DNA of 64,000 bases, taken from assembly GCA_029990175.1 (NCBI GenBank), contig JARKIP010000564.1, positions 164,564 to 228,563 on the forward strand. Reading direction: 5' to 3'. Source of the DNA: Petunia secreta. Taxonomy: Eukaryota; Streptophyta; Magnoliopsida; Solanales; Solanaceae. The notes under the pieces were generated by a model that ran no database searches, was not told where the DNA came from, and saw nothing but the letters and a program-made list of their open reading frames with translations. Below are positions 46,601 to 58,128 of this stretch, one piece after another (positions within the stretch are counted from its first letter, which is position 1; the number at the start of each line of letters is the position of its first letter). Both the position numbers and the translations under genes were made by a program.

Positions 46601-47031
46601 ATCTACGATTAGGCGTTTATATTAGAGACCACAAAATGCGACTAGGCTTAAATGTAGGCCGTATGTGAAACCTATTTGCATGTGTATGATTTGAATTGCC
46701 TAGATATACTGCCCTCTTGAATCAAATGCTAAAATGACCTTCCAAGTTGGTATTTATGATAATATTCACCATTTTTATCCCAAAGTATAGACTCGGACGG
46801 GAACCACCTTTCGTGGGACTCGGGGGAATGCCTAACACCTTCTCTCCCGAGTCTTTTGGAATTTTTACCCTTTCGAATCTCTGAAACAGACCAGTATGAC
46901 TATAAACTTGACCTTAGATACTTAGGTGGCCTAATACACCTTAGAAAACTATATTAGGTGGCGACTCCAACACTCAAGCTCAAACGTGTTACCCAGTCAA
47001 ATCCGAAACCCGACTCACTTCGGGTATGACA
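43626..47031 (+). repeat. E2 3' LTR
   Basis: An uninterrupted LTR of 3406 bases, collinear with 1754-4677 plus 14293-14726. It supplies the unoccupied site for E3 near 46598-46605. It contains about 30-35 bases near 46408-46440 that the 5' LTR lacks and that the E6 LTR has. Small ORFs (for example 43550-43867, 45633-45934) are not conserved as proteins. Confidence 0.93.
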
Positions 47032-47464
47032 GATATACTGTATTTATTGTTGAGTTAAGGATAAGAAAGTTGTGGTAATGCTAATTGAGAAACTATAAGC
47101 TTAAGATTATTAATAGAAAGCAAAAGCTTAGGTTTGTCTATGGATGCTGATTGGATAATTGTTTATTATTTATTGATATGCAGCCTTATGATAGATGCAT
47201 TATATCGGGCTCGATGTTGTGCCAAGAATTGAGGTATCTTATTGGTAGTATAAAATTTAACATTAATTTAGGCACGATGCATGAATACTATTTTGAGGAT
47301 AGAAACTCTTTAATGGTTAAGAACACCTATTGTTGAACTCAATGCTTACTTATTGTACGATAGTTTGAATTGCATGGAATTACATATCATATCATCATGG
47401 CTGAGCATTAATATGGGAGCAGAGTCTTCCGCCTCAGGAGCAGGAGTATTCCGCTTGGATTATG
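47032..47464 (+). repeat. E1 5' LTR, second segment
   Basis: Continuation of the E1 LTR after E2, collinear with 58917 to about 59358. It ends in a degenerate GGAGCAGGAGTATTCCGC unit, then GGATTATG at the E5 junction. It contains the E5 target duplicate TTATG at 47460-47464. Confidence 0.85.
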
Positions 47465-48785
47465 TGTTGCTCGCAAACGCACACGCAAGTATACGTGGTC
47501 GACAAGTAATAAAGTGATAAATCGAGTATCATCGTTCCCACGAGGACTATTCAGACTAACACTTTAACAAACATTTTCTAAAGGCTATTCAGGGATCTTT
47601 TTCTTCAATGATGAGAGTTTTAGTAACTAAAAAACAATAATTAAAATGCTGGAAGTGTAGTCAAAACAATGGTGCAAACTTTGGTTGTTAACAATATTAA
47701 GGACGGTCCCAGGGTCAGAGTTACGAACAATCCAGTTGAGTTATCCAATTGATTCCACTTCTTAAATCCCGGGCTACTAACTGACAGAGTAAATGTGACT
47801 GCGAAAAACCTTTCGATTCTTCACAGTCTATGCAGGCTACTTCAATCCTTATATGTCTATGGGTTGAATCACGTGCACGCATTAACGAATTCTGTAATGA
47901 GTTAAACTAGGCGAGCAAGTATACTGTCTATCCTACTCACGAATTGGTTCTCCGATGCCCCGGGTTCACAAACTAGTCCTATTCTTTCTTATTACGTAAT
48001 TAAATTCCTCTTTCGAGTTCAATCTAAAAACCATAGATAATGCATAATTATCGAGCTCTAACAATTACACAAGTGAAATCAACAAAGAATAAGCAACCCG
48101 TTATGGGATTCAATTAATGAGAATCAATCTTCAAACATCAACTTTTATGTAATACTCTAACCCTAGAACGTAACAAACTAAATAAAGAAAAGAGAAGGAA
48201 AAGAAAAACTTAATGATGAAATTGAACTCTAGTGTTGGCATCTTGCTGCTCCTGGTGTTTTCCAACGTGTCCCAAGTCTGCCTCCTTAATTTTCTTTATA
48301 TAGGAGCAAAGTATAATCTAGAAAGAATTGCCATGTCCTATTTCACATAGGACTTGTACTTTAAAACACGTGACCAACTGCCCTCTTCTCCTAATACCAT
48401 TGACTTAATAAAGTTACTCTAGCACAATTTGAGATAGCTTAGGAGTACATTGCTCTATCGAGACAATATTTCAGCTCCAAGATAATTGCTCTTGCATTAC
48501 AATTAATTCTTGCCACCCCTTTTGCCAAAGCAAACCATCCAATACTTAATTTGTCTTCATTCGTTGCTTAGTTGTGTGAAACCAAAGTGACTCCATCTCC
48601 AACTCTTCTTCAATTTGCCTCAAATATCAACTTTAATTGCTCCTAATTAAACAAGAATACACTATTAATATTAAATCAAGAACTTGAATAAATTAGGCAT
48701 ATTTAACTACGAGAACATTCAAAGAACGATAAAATTAGGAGTGCATTAATATTAAAAAATATATATAAATATGACCCCGACATCA
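47465..48785 (-). repeat. E5 3' LTR (minus strand)
   Basis: Collinear with 52690-53999, with only scattered changes such as a 3-base difference near 47530. On the minus strand a TATA-like CTATATAAAG is present near 48295-48304. Confidence 0.92.
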
Positions 48786-48804
48786 ATACCCCACACTTAA
48801 ACTC
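48786..48804 (-). other. Polypurine tract of E5
   Basis: On the minus strand GAGTTTAAGTGTGGGGTAT abuts the 3' LTR start TGATGTCG. Purine-rich and correctly placed. Confidence 0.75.
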
Positions 48805-51600
48805 TTGCTCGCCCTCGAGCAATCCAAACTCAACAACTCACTTAGACAAATCAACAATTAAACTCCAGGGACTTTAACACTATTGCTACACTTTCTGTAT
48901 CGCTTCATCTAACTCAAAATACCAAAGCTTTCCACAATATCAAGATCACAAACCATCAAGTACATTCGGAAAATAAGATTGATGCATTAACTTAACTCTC
49001 ATGCAAGTACCATAAATTCAAGGGGTCCACAGTGTGTGTGATTGTTTCCCCTATGACTTCAATAATGAAACAATGGACCTAAGCGACAAGACTTCAAAGA
49101 ATTCACTTAATTTGAAATAATAAAATAATAGACATCACAATTAACGTCAACTTCCTTTTTCAAGCCTCAGGGGTCAACAACGGGATATTTTCCATTATTT
49201 TCATAATACTTGGATGATTGAGGACCTAGGAGTTCATGAGACGCATCAACCTCACTAGGGTGCCTTTGGCGTGTTCATACTCGAGGCTTTTATCACCCTT
49301 AGTCGAGCATAGGAACATTGCCCCCCATCCTTCATTTCACTTTTTTTTTCCTTGTGCTTTGCATATTTTTTTCTTCCTTTTTTTTTCCTTCATTTTTTAT
49401 CTTCATTTACCCTCCTTGCTTCATACCCCTTCATAGGCTCTAAAACGGCTGTTTTACAATTCAATCATTCTTTCTTTCTTTTTTTTCAGATTTTTTTGTA
49501 TGTTCATTCTCTTCATCAATGCTAATCAAAGGCCATGTTCACAAATATTAAGTACACAGGGGAAAAACAAAGTGCTCAAAGTGTAGTGGACACCATAAGA
49601 TGTAAGCAATTGCACTTGAGTTAAAGCTAACAATCAGGCCCATCCCTACTCCCCTAATGGTTTATTTTTCATCATACAGTGTGTCATTAGGCTCCAATAA
49701 TAAGGAATTAAGCTAAGCAATTTATCCTTCTCTTTTTCTACTACAACAACTAAAAACTATCTAAAGGAATAAAAAGTACCCGGTTCAACTGTACATCCCA
49801 TGGAAAGAACCGGTGCACAAAGAAAAACCACGGGGGGATTATTATCTACTACTACTACTACGAAATATAAATTAAACTAACAAAAGACTAGCTAAAAAAA
49901 AATAAAAAATAAAAATTCTATTTTTGGTATTTTCATGTTTTCTAATTTTTTTTTTAATTGACTACAATCTAACTAGAAAGCAAGAAATAAACTAAGAAAC
50001 GTCTATTACCAACCTAAAAGAAAAATTATACAAGAAATATTATGAATCCCCCACCCCACACTTAAAATTGTGCAATGCCCTCAATGCACATAAGAATAAA
50101 AAAATAAGTGGAGTGATAAGAAACTTCCCTCATGGAGCCGACAGAGCCTCTACCACAGCAGGTAAAGCAAAAGAGTAATGCACTTCCTGGCCTGTCATTC
50201 CTACATGTTTAGTCATTAGTCATAGAATATGCTGCATAGCATCAGTAGAATAATCCTTAAGTAGCCTCGCAAATCTGCAATCTGGAAATAAAATGTAAAG
50301 CCTAGCAAGTAATGTAGTCTAATTAGGCCTAACTAAGTGCTTTATGATAAAGAAAAATTCCCTGAATGTCAACTCATGAAGCAGAACATATTTATACAAG
50401 CACTCACACTTCAAGTTCTGATTAGCAACACTGATATAGCCAACCAGACCATCCCACACTTAATTCAAATTTTATAGACTTGGTCTTCTCACGGAGAATG
50501 ATGAAAGCTTCAGCTAATTACGATGATTGAACATACAAGCTCGTTTAGTTCACATCCCCAAGTTATCCAGTTAGCTAAGGCACCCTATTGTACCCCACAC
50601 TTAAAACTCAACCAGCTGCCATTTAGAATGCCATAAGAACACCCTTTCTAGCTCATAGCTCCAGTACCCAGATTTCCCTCACGCACGGGAACAATTCTAT
50701 TAAAAACTACTCAATTAATCAAAGCCAACAATGTGCATGACTAGGATATGAGCACCCTACACTTATGCTAAACTAGTTCATGAAGCACGGAAGATAAGAT
50801 GCTAAGCCAAAATCAAATGCAAAATTCGATTGAACACAATGGGCAGCAAGCAGTTTCATTACCAAACGATTGACACGTTGCATGCGACGTCGCTCAAGTT
50901 ACTCAACTAGCATTCTAATCCCTCGACCGACCACCCCGAACTTATAATTACGCCCACAAAGCTTATAGTATAGCTCGATTACTCAAACTTCGACAAACTA
51001 TTGCAAACAGTCACTGGAGCATTTTATCGAACAGGTTGTGTTCGCAGTTCTGGGCAGCCTCGTTTCATAGCCATGGCTTCCCTTTCAACCACCCAACTCC
51101 AGGGTATTTATCCAGCACACAAATAATGAGCCTCTCCGCACTTACCCACAATCAGATTCCAGTTATTCAGAATTCCCTATTAAAGTTTTCACAAAAACTT
51201 CACAGTTTTAAGCCTAAGGGAAGAGGGGGAAGGAGAAACGCATCAGAGGAAGAGAGAGAGGAGAGGGAAGGGGGCGTACCTGAGTTCTGGGGGTGGAATA
51301 TAGTGCATCCAGTGGTGGTGCGTGGTGTGTATATGAGATCGTGAAGGAGAGTTTGAATGAGGAAGGAGCGAAAGACTCAGAAAATTTATGATAAGGTTTC
51401 AGGACTTGGGTGTAAAGCTTCAGGATTTCACACTTACCTGCGCGCTAGCTAGGAAGCGAGGCTTCCAAAATATAGGTTGCACGCCTTGGCCAAGAGTTCA
51501 CTGCCTCAAACTGGGAAAAGTTTATTTTCTATGCTTACCGGGAGGCAATGCCTGCTCTCTTTTTTTCCCGGAACACGCATTTTACCGTTTTTGCCTCCAC
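48805..51600 (-). other. E5 internal region, non-coding
   Basis: AT-rich sequence without pol motifs. It contains five further copies of the PPT-like string (plus strand CCCCACACTTA or variants at 50053, 50451, 50591, 50753 and 50932), a long T-rich stretch at 49335-49500, and a CTA microsatellite near 49847-49861. The plus-strand ORFs at 49236-49436 and 51036-51344 have no recognised similarity. Confidence 0.6.
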
Positions 51601-51607
51601 TTGGAAC

Positions 51608-52003
51608 TTATGAATTGTCTCCCCAATTAACTTCAAGTTTACGGCTATGGTCCCGAAGTGGTGGTATAAATCCATAATAGCCATACATTGAATATCGCAT
51701 CTTGCACCTCTTAGTCTTTAAATGAGGGATGTGGTTTTGTCTCCTTGGCACCACAAATATTAGAAAATAGGCTCCTTGTTCCTCCTTCCTCGACTCCTCA
51801 ATTGGCTCGGATGACTCAATTTCTATCTCACCCCCAAAACACAATGTCGAGAAGTGCAGAGAATGAGGTCGAATGCACCCCAACTCCAAAATTGTCGTAT
51901 TTTTGACATCCTCACTTTTAAGCATACTAGAATCTTCAAAAATTATATTTTTCACTTCCTCACTTGACTCTAGTGTCAATTTCTCAACCCTCGGCAGCGT
52001 CAA
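51608..52003 (-). CDS. E5 hypothetical ORF
   Basis: A 131-codon minus-strand frame, rich in Glu/Ser in its N-terminal half (LTLESSEEVKNIIFEDSS) and ending YGFIPPLRDHSRKLEVNWGD. I do not recognise a domain. It lies downstream of the Cys-rich ORF in the element orientation and may be part of the same degraded gag-like protein. It may equally be non-functional. Confidence 0.4.
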   Translation of the reverse strand: MTLPRVEKLTLESSEEVKNIIFEDSSMLKSEDVKNTTILELGCIRPHSLHFSTLCFGGEIEIESSEPIEESRKEEQGAYFLIFVVPRRQNHIPHLKTKRCKMRYSMYGYYGFIPPLRDHSRKLEVNWGDNS

Positions 52004-52234
52004 CTACTCTAGGATCGAATTGTTGGAATTTCACTTTTTGCTCCTCAAATTGGCTTCTAAGCTCCTCTATCTCAAATCTACTATTCACGACAACTGATAA
52101 TTGGGCTTCAGACACCTCAATTATCACTCAAATTTGCCTCTAGATCATGAATAGCTGAACCAAATTGATCAATTTCTTGTGTGAGCTCCACTCTTTCTTC
52201 TCTAAATTGCCTCATCATATTTGTAAGTTCACTT

Positions 52235-52573
52235 CTAAAATCCCCATATGATTCTAAAAGGTTGGCTTTCTCCGTTAGAAAAATTTTGGCTCACAACCTG
52301 CACTTCTTCATTCCTGTCAGACTCACAAACATCGTTAAAAATATCACACCCATTGATAGAGGAAGGAGTATGACACTTAGGACAATCATTCCACTGACAA
52401 CCACATAATTTACAAAAATTCCAATCAAAGGTGGTAGAAAATTCACATAACCAGTCTCGTAGGGTTGAAAGAGTTGGACAATTTTCCCACAAGTGGGTTC
52501 CTCCGCAAAGTAGACAGAGATCATTAAAATTTGAGCAATTATCATTCGACCAATTTTTATTAATAGATGCCAT
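52235..52573 (-). CDS. E5 Cys-rich gag-like ORF
   Basis: A 112-codon minus-strand frame beginning about 90 bases after the primer site. It holds a knuckle-like motif CLLCGGTHLWENC (CX2CX3HX4C, one residue shorter than a standard CCHC) and a second Cys cluster FCKLCGCQWNDCPKC. Such short Cys-rich proteins are found in non-autonomous Athila-related elements. No capsid domain is visible. A role in nucleic-acid binding is inference. Confidence 0.55.
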   Translation of the reverse strand: MASINKNWSNDNCSNFNDLCLLCGGTHLWENCPTLSTLRDWLCEFSTTFDWNFCKLCGCQWNDCPKCHTPSSINGCDIFNDVCESDRNEEVQVVSQNFSNGESQPFRIIWGF

Positions 52574-52665
52574 GATAAGACAAGTAACACAATACTAGAC
52601 TAAACAAAAATTAAACCTGAATAGAAAATAATAAATTGTTCAAAAGAAAACTGTCAATTATTTAG

Positions 52666-52683
52666 TCCCCGGCAACGGCGCCA
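52666..52683 (-). other. Primer-binding site of E5 (tRNA-Asp type)
   Basis: On the minus strand TGGCGCCGTTGCCGGGGA lies six bases after the 5' LTR. It matches the 3' end of plant tRNA-Asp, the primer of Athila-type elements. It fixes the orientation of E5. Confidence 0.9.
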
Positions 52684-52689
52684 AAAACT

Positions 52690-53999
52690 TGTTGCTCCCA
52701 AACGCACACGCAAGTATACGTGGTCGACAAGTAATAAAGTGATAAATCGAGTATCGTTCCCACGAGGACTATTCAGACTAACACTTTAACAAACAATTTC
52801 TAAAGGCTATTCAGGGATCTTTTTCTTCAATGGTGAGAGTTTTAGTAACTAAAAAGCAGTAATTAAAATACTGGAAGTGTAGTCAAACAATGGTGCAAAC
52901 TTTGGTTGTTAACAATATTAAGAGGACGGTCCAGGGTCAGAGTTACGAACAATCCAGTTGAGTTATCCAATTGATTCCACTTCTTAAATCCCGGGCTACT
53001 AACTGACAGAGTAAATGTAACTGCGAAAACCTTTCGATTCTTCACAGTCTATGCAGGCTACTTCAATCCCTATATGTCTATGGGTTGAATCACGTGCACG
53101 CATTAACGAATTCTGTAATGAGTTAAACTAGGCGAGCAAGTATATGTCTATCCTACTCACGAATTGGTTCTCCGATGCCCGGGTTCACAAACTAGTCCTA
53201 TTCTTTCTTATTACTTAATTAAATTCCCTCTTTCGAGTTCAATCTAAAAACCATAGATGATGCATAATTATCGAGCTCTAACAATTACACAAGTGAAATC
53301 AAGAAAGAATAAGCAACCCGTTATGGGATTCAATTAATGGGAATCAATCTTCAAACATCAACTTTCATGTAATACTCTAACCCTAGAACGTAACAAACTA
53401 AATAAAGAAAAGAGAAGGAAAAGAAAACTTAATGATGAAATTGAACTCTAGTGTTGGCATCTTGCTGCTCCTGGTGTTTTCCAACATGTCCCAAGTCTGC
53501 CTCTTTAATTTTCTTTATATAGGAGCAAAGTATAATCTAGAAAGAATTGTCATGTCCTTTTTCAAATGGGACTTGTACTTTAAAACACGTGACCAACTGC
53601 CCTCTTCTCCTAATACCATTGACTTAATAAAGTCACTCTAGCACAATTTGAGATAGCTTAGGAGTACATTGCTCTATCGAGACAATATTTCAGCTCCAAG
53701 ATAATTGCTCTTGCATTACAATTAATTCTTGCCACCCTTTTGCCAAAGCAAACCATCCAATACTTAATTTGTCTTCATTCGTTGCTAGTTGTGTGAAACC
53801 AAAGTGACTCCATCTCCAACTCTTCTTCAATTTGCCTCAAATATCAACTTTAATTGCTCCTAATTAAACAAGAATACACTATTAATATTAAATCAAGAAC
53901 TTGAATAAATTAGGCATATTTAACTACGAGAACATTCAAAGAACGATAAAATTAGGAGTGAATTAATATTAAAATATATATAAATATGACCCGACATCA
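52690..53999 (-). repeat. E5 5' LTR (minus strand)
   Basis: This is the 5' LTR in element orientation: minus-strand start TGATGTCGGG at 53999 and end GCAACA at 52690. A minus-strand TATA-like CCTATATAAAGAAAA lies near 53511-53525, about 480 bases into the LTR, a plausible promoter. The plus-strand ORF 53432-53641 is incidental. Confidence 0.92.
53511..53525 (-). promoter_or_regulatory. Candidate TATA box of E5
   Basis: CCTATATAAAGAAAA on the minus strand, conserved in both LTRs. It is the clearest TATA-like element of E5. Confidence 0.45.
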
Positions 54000-54004
54000 T
54001 TATG

Positions 54005-54336
54005 CGGCAGGTTCGTTCCAGGATTGAGTTTGCCAATGTGATTGAGGAGCGAAGACGACCTAATCTGTAGGGTGAGCCAACTTTTGTTCAGGATTGCTAT
54101 CAATTTAGGTTCTATTATATCAGTTGAATAGCCCTAAACCTGGTATTGGATAGACAGTTGTACCTCTTTCTGAACAACTTTTAGTTGTATACAGTAGCAC
54201 GTCTTTTGGATTATTTGATGTCTATCTCAAGGTAGTGGTGTCCATTTTATTCACTCAGTGATAAGGGCTCGCCCGACGGGTCTAGCGGAGGATGTCGGGT
54301 GCCCGCACAGCCTAGCCAAAAATTTGGGTCGTGCCA
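54005..54336 (+). repeat. E1 5' LTR, last segment
   Basis: It resumes at CGGCAGGTTCG and is collinear with 59849-60247. About 490 bases present in the 3' LTR (about 59359-59848) are missing at this junction. The end is GTGCCA instead of GTCA. Confidence 0.85.
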
Positions 54337-54338
54337 CT

Positions 54339-54350
54339 TAGTGTCAGAGC
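54339..54350 (+). other. Primer-binding site of E1, mutated
   Basis: TAGTGTCAGAGC differs at two positions from the iMet site TGGTATCAGAGC. Position and rest agree. Confidence 0.75.
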
Positions 54351-54534
54351 CCGGTTTAGAGTCTATCTAGACAAAGACAGTGTCAACTAGAGTCTCGCTG
54401 ATGGGTATGTAAGACATCCGTACTTACCTACGAGAGGCTATGATGGGATTTATGGAGTTTCTCTTCCTTTTTTCTAATCCTGCATCGATCTTCCTGTGGG
54501 ATGCAAAAAAAATTTCGTTAATTTCTTCGTAGTA

Positions 54535-55870
54535 ATGGTGAACCCTCGTGCAACAAATAAACATTGGGTAGGAGCTCAGGACGAAGCATTCTAGCCTGGG
54601 ATAGCACTACTCAAGCCCCCGAGAGTTGTGGATCGTGCTGACAATTAAGTTGCGGAGGCCCTAGATGTGCCAGCTTGCAGTGGGCAAGGAGAGTACGACC
54701 CTGTGGTTCCCCCGACTCTCTACGATGCTTTTATGAAAATCTTGGCGGCGGAGATACCGCAAGAACCTCCTATTCTGTAGGCAGCTCATCACGTTGCCGC
54801 AGATGTAGATGGTCGGGCACTGGGAGCTCCTATTCTAGTTTCTGATGTTGCCCCAGTAAAAATTATGTTCCAGAGGCAGCCTGTGTCATGGCTCCAGCTG
54901 TTCCGGCTGGTCAGCTAGCCCAGATAACAGTTTGGTTCGAGTGCTCGAAGAGGTTTCATTATTTCACCCAGTTGAATCCTCCAATATTCTCAGGCCATGC
55001 CTCAGATAATCCCCATGATTTTTTTTTTAAAAATGATGTCAGCGTATCCTTCAGACTCTTGGTTATCTTGAGCTGTATGGTGTTGATTATACTGCTTTCC
55101 CAGTTCTAGGGATCAGCCTTGGATTGGTGGACCGCTCTTTTATCAGGTAGGCAGAGCTTGCCAAAGCTGACTTGGTGCAAGTTTTCTCGTAGATTCATAG
55201 AAAAGTTCCTTCGCACAGTGATCGAGATGAAAAGCGTCGCCAGTTTGAGTGGATTTGACAGGGGTAGCCTATCGTTTCAAAATATGAGATTGAATTCTCT
55301 AGGATGGATAGATATTCTCCAGAGCTAGCCCATGAGCCTTCCAAGAAGGTTTGAAGATTTATTTATGGCCTTTCTCTTTCCTTGAGGTCCAGATAGCTCG
55401 AGAGATTAAGGCCGGGACTCTATTTGATGTTGTTGTTGATATTGGTCGGAGGTATGAGGCATACTATAAGTTAAAGTGGGAAGAGTTAGAGCGGGAAGAG
55501 CAAGAGATCCTGTGGCCCTGGTTGGCACCATGGTACCCTCATTTGGAGGTAAGAGTTGTGATAATTGTGGGAGGTCACCTGCCAGGTTATCTTAGCTTGT
55601 GGCGCAAGATTCTCACAGTGCGTCACTAGTTTGTTAGGGTTAGACTCAGTTTTCTCTTTATAGCTATCAACAATCTGTCCAGCTTCCATTTTCAGTGAAA
55701 AGGTGTTATCATTGTCGTGAGCCTGGTCATCCTTAGAGGAGTTTTCCCTTACTCCGGAAAGTAGGCAGTCGTCCTTTTCTCTTGCCATTAGGCACCTGCA
55801 TAGTCGCAGGGGATTTCATTTAGGGCCCAGACATCCAGAGATATGCCACAATTCGGTAGGGGCCGAGAGC
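54535..55870 (+). pseudogene. E1 gag remnant
   Basis: ATG at 54535 (MVNPRATNKH), then stops and shifts. Recognisable blocks: RFHYFTQLNPPIFSGHASDNP (54947-55010), LDWWTALLSGRQSLPKLTW (55115-55175), FRRFIEKFL and AREIKAGTLFDVVVDIGRRYEAYYKLKWEELE (about 55390-55495). The zinc knuckle at 55704-55745 has Phe in place of the last Cys and a TAG inside. It is the best preserved gag of the E1/E4 group. Confidence 0.8.
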
Positions 55871-57344
55871 ATGGTGGTAGTGGTTCTTCTGGAGGTTATT
55901 ATCAGGGTAGTTGCCTAGCTCAGCTGCAGAGGCCTGGCAGGATGCTGAGTCATCCAATGAAGTAGACCTGGGTATTTCTTCTTCCCTTATATGTGAGTAA
56001 GATTTGATTCTTCCAATCGATCTGGAAATTATTTGTCTTATCATGTTTCCATGGTCCCCTTGGATGTCATTTCTATTAAGAATCTGTTGCGGTAAGGGTT
56101 GAGCTTCTGGTATGGTTTATTCCTGGAATTTGTGAGGACCCTACTAGTTAATCATGTTTAAATATGAGAGATTTGGGATTGAGTGTCGGTATTGTCTGCT
56201 TGACATCTTGTTGTGCCACCTTCTATTATTATATGAAGTCAGTTTATTTCTCTCATCGAAATTCAGTATTAGTAGGATGATGGGATTCTAATTTGTCACA
56301 ATCAAAAAGTGTCATTGTTTCTTCCGGTGTAAAGTGATTAGTAAGTAATATTCGATCTACGTGTCCTTCACTTGGTTCAAGATGCTAGTAGTGTCATGTT
56401 ATTCTGTGAACTTGTCTCGATTATAAAAGGGTTTCCTAGTAAATTATCGGAGTTTCTTTCTTATTTGAAGGTTAAATTGGCATGGATGTTGTTCCATAAA
56501 GCTCATTTAATGTTTATTTCTTGAAATTATTTTGCTAGCTTGACCCGGAAGTGGTCTAGTTTCTGGTACCCAAACAAATAAGAAGATGAGCTTCCTGAAG
56601 CTCTACTTATTCCTATCCTCAACCAATTGCCATCTCTTCTTCTTCTGGCACTAATGAGCTTGGGCGGTTAGTAGTCGTTTGTGATGTTCCCTGTGTTGAG
56701 CACGTGTCAAGGTAGCCAACTAAGCACATTGTTGTGTTTCAATGCTTCTAAAAGTAATGAGAGGCATCATTTGACCCCTTAATTGATCCATCAGGTGGTG
56801 GTGCTTAAGGTGAAGGTTTGGAGTTGTGAACTCGAGAGTTGTAGCTGTTTGGAAACTCGAGAGGGTAATTTGGTAGCTATGGTCTAGCCCGCGTTTATAC
56901 TCTTAGCTAAGTCTTCCTTAGTCCAGCATACTGTGTGAGGATGGCCATTCCTATTCAAATTAGTTGTATGAGTTTATGCTCTAAGTGGATGAGTCTTTCT
57001 CCAATACTGAATGGTAATATTAAATCTCTAAGGCGTTTATGAAGCGTAAGCAAATTCTTAGGTTCATTGATCTGTTCTATATCAAAAAGTATATCGACGA
57101 GGTGATTCATCAGTAGAATCATATTCATCCATCCAGAGTTCCGTGTATCTTTGTTCCGGAAATGTAGAACTCTTCTCTCGTATTTTGAGAAATGGTGTTA
57201 TGATATTATCTAGATATGTTTTATTCTAAGAGTTTGGTATGGGTGCTATAATTTTGATACTGTAATCATGAGATAATGTCTGTGGAGTTTATGAAGGTCG
57301 TGCAAGTTCTCTAGTTTGCTTTGGACTCTGGCTTGTTTCGAGGA
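55871..57344 (+). other. E1 degraded post-gag region
   Basis: No open frame with family resemblance. It is collinear with 23561-24636 and 25601-25940 of E4, but without the reverse-oriented block: near 57035 the two E4 flanks are joined. The purine tract and the first 40 or so bases of the 3' LTR are deleted at about 57344. Confidence 0.6.
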
Positions 57345-58037
57345 TTAGCGTACTAATAGGCTTAAAAGCTCCGTAGGGTCCATTAGAACCTATCTGTAAA
57401 ATTTAGGCTGATTCAGACCTTGTTTTGATAGGTTTTCTGGGAAGGTTTTCGTTTCGGTTATAGGTAAAGCATAAAAGAGGTTTTCGAGCTCTATTTGATC
57501 AAATGAGCTCCAATTCGAAATCCGAAAGTTGCGTTACATTCTTATGGTCATTTTTGACCTATGTGAACTTTCTAAAGTGAATTCCAAGGCAGTTCGGCCA
57601 GTTTCGCTAAAATTCTGAAAGTTAAGAAATTGACTTCTTTCTGTGGGAGCCGTATCTTGAGTTTCGAAGATGATATTCGAGTTCAATCTTCGCGAGCATG
57701 TCATAACAAGTCTTTGATGACTTGTGTACCAAATTTGGGGTCATTCCAAGCCTTTTAGGGTCACTTTTGGACCCAAATTGCAGACCTGCAGCTGCTGGTG
57801 CAAAAATCTGCATTAAAAGCATCTTCACAGGCAGGTTAATGGGTTATATTGTGATGCGGTATTTTCCCCATATACTGAGAGTTAAGGGTAGATATATATA
57901 TGGAATTAAATATCCATGTGTCTATTTTCTAGCACCGCAAACTTTTTTAAATACAACATTGGAATAATCCGAAGTTGGATAGCTCAAGTTGCTAAGCAGG
58001 CAGCTTAACCACCTACTTTATAAAGAGTGGCGGTGGA

Positions 58038-58128
<91 letters not shown>

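Larger units (their letters stand above)
1754..47031 (+). mobile_element. E2: Tat/Ogre-type Ty3/Gypsy retrotransposon
   Basis: The LTRs start TGTTGACACC and end ATGACA. The primer site is tRNA-Arg type. The gene order is ORF1 (duplicated), gag, protease, G-patch, RT, RNase H, archaeal-type RNase H, integrase, then a repeat-rich 3' UTR. This order, with an extra ORF before gag and two RNase H domains, is characteristic of the Tat lineage that includes Ogre. The flanks are GATG (1750-1753) and GATA (47032-47035), and the unoccupied site is visible at 58917-58921 in the E1 3' LTR. The own length of E2, without E3 and E4, is about 20 kb. Several frames carry stops and frameshifts. Confidence 0.9.
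47465..53999 (-). mobile_element. E5: non-autonomous LTR element with Athila-type primer site
   Basis: A 6.5-kb element on the minus strand. LTRs 47465-48785 and 52690-53999 (about 1.3 kb each; minus-strand ends TGATGTCG...GCAACA) are flanked by TTATG at 47460-47464 and 54000-54004. The primer site is of tRNA-Asp type. The internal 3.9 kb has a Cys-rich gag-like ORF and no protease, RT or integrase. The LTRs look nearly identical, so this is one of the younger insertions. It lies inside the E1 5' LTR. Confidence 0.9.

Noticed and set aside
51036..51344. Plus-strand ORF with an Arg/Glu-rich segment inside E5
   Set aside because: It runs against the element's orientation, in a purine-rich low-complexity stretch (GAGGAAGAGAGAGAGGAGAG), and has no recognised domain.
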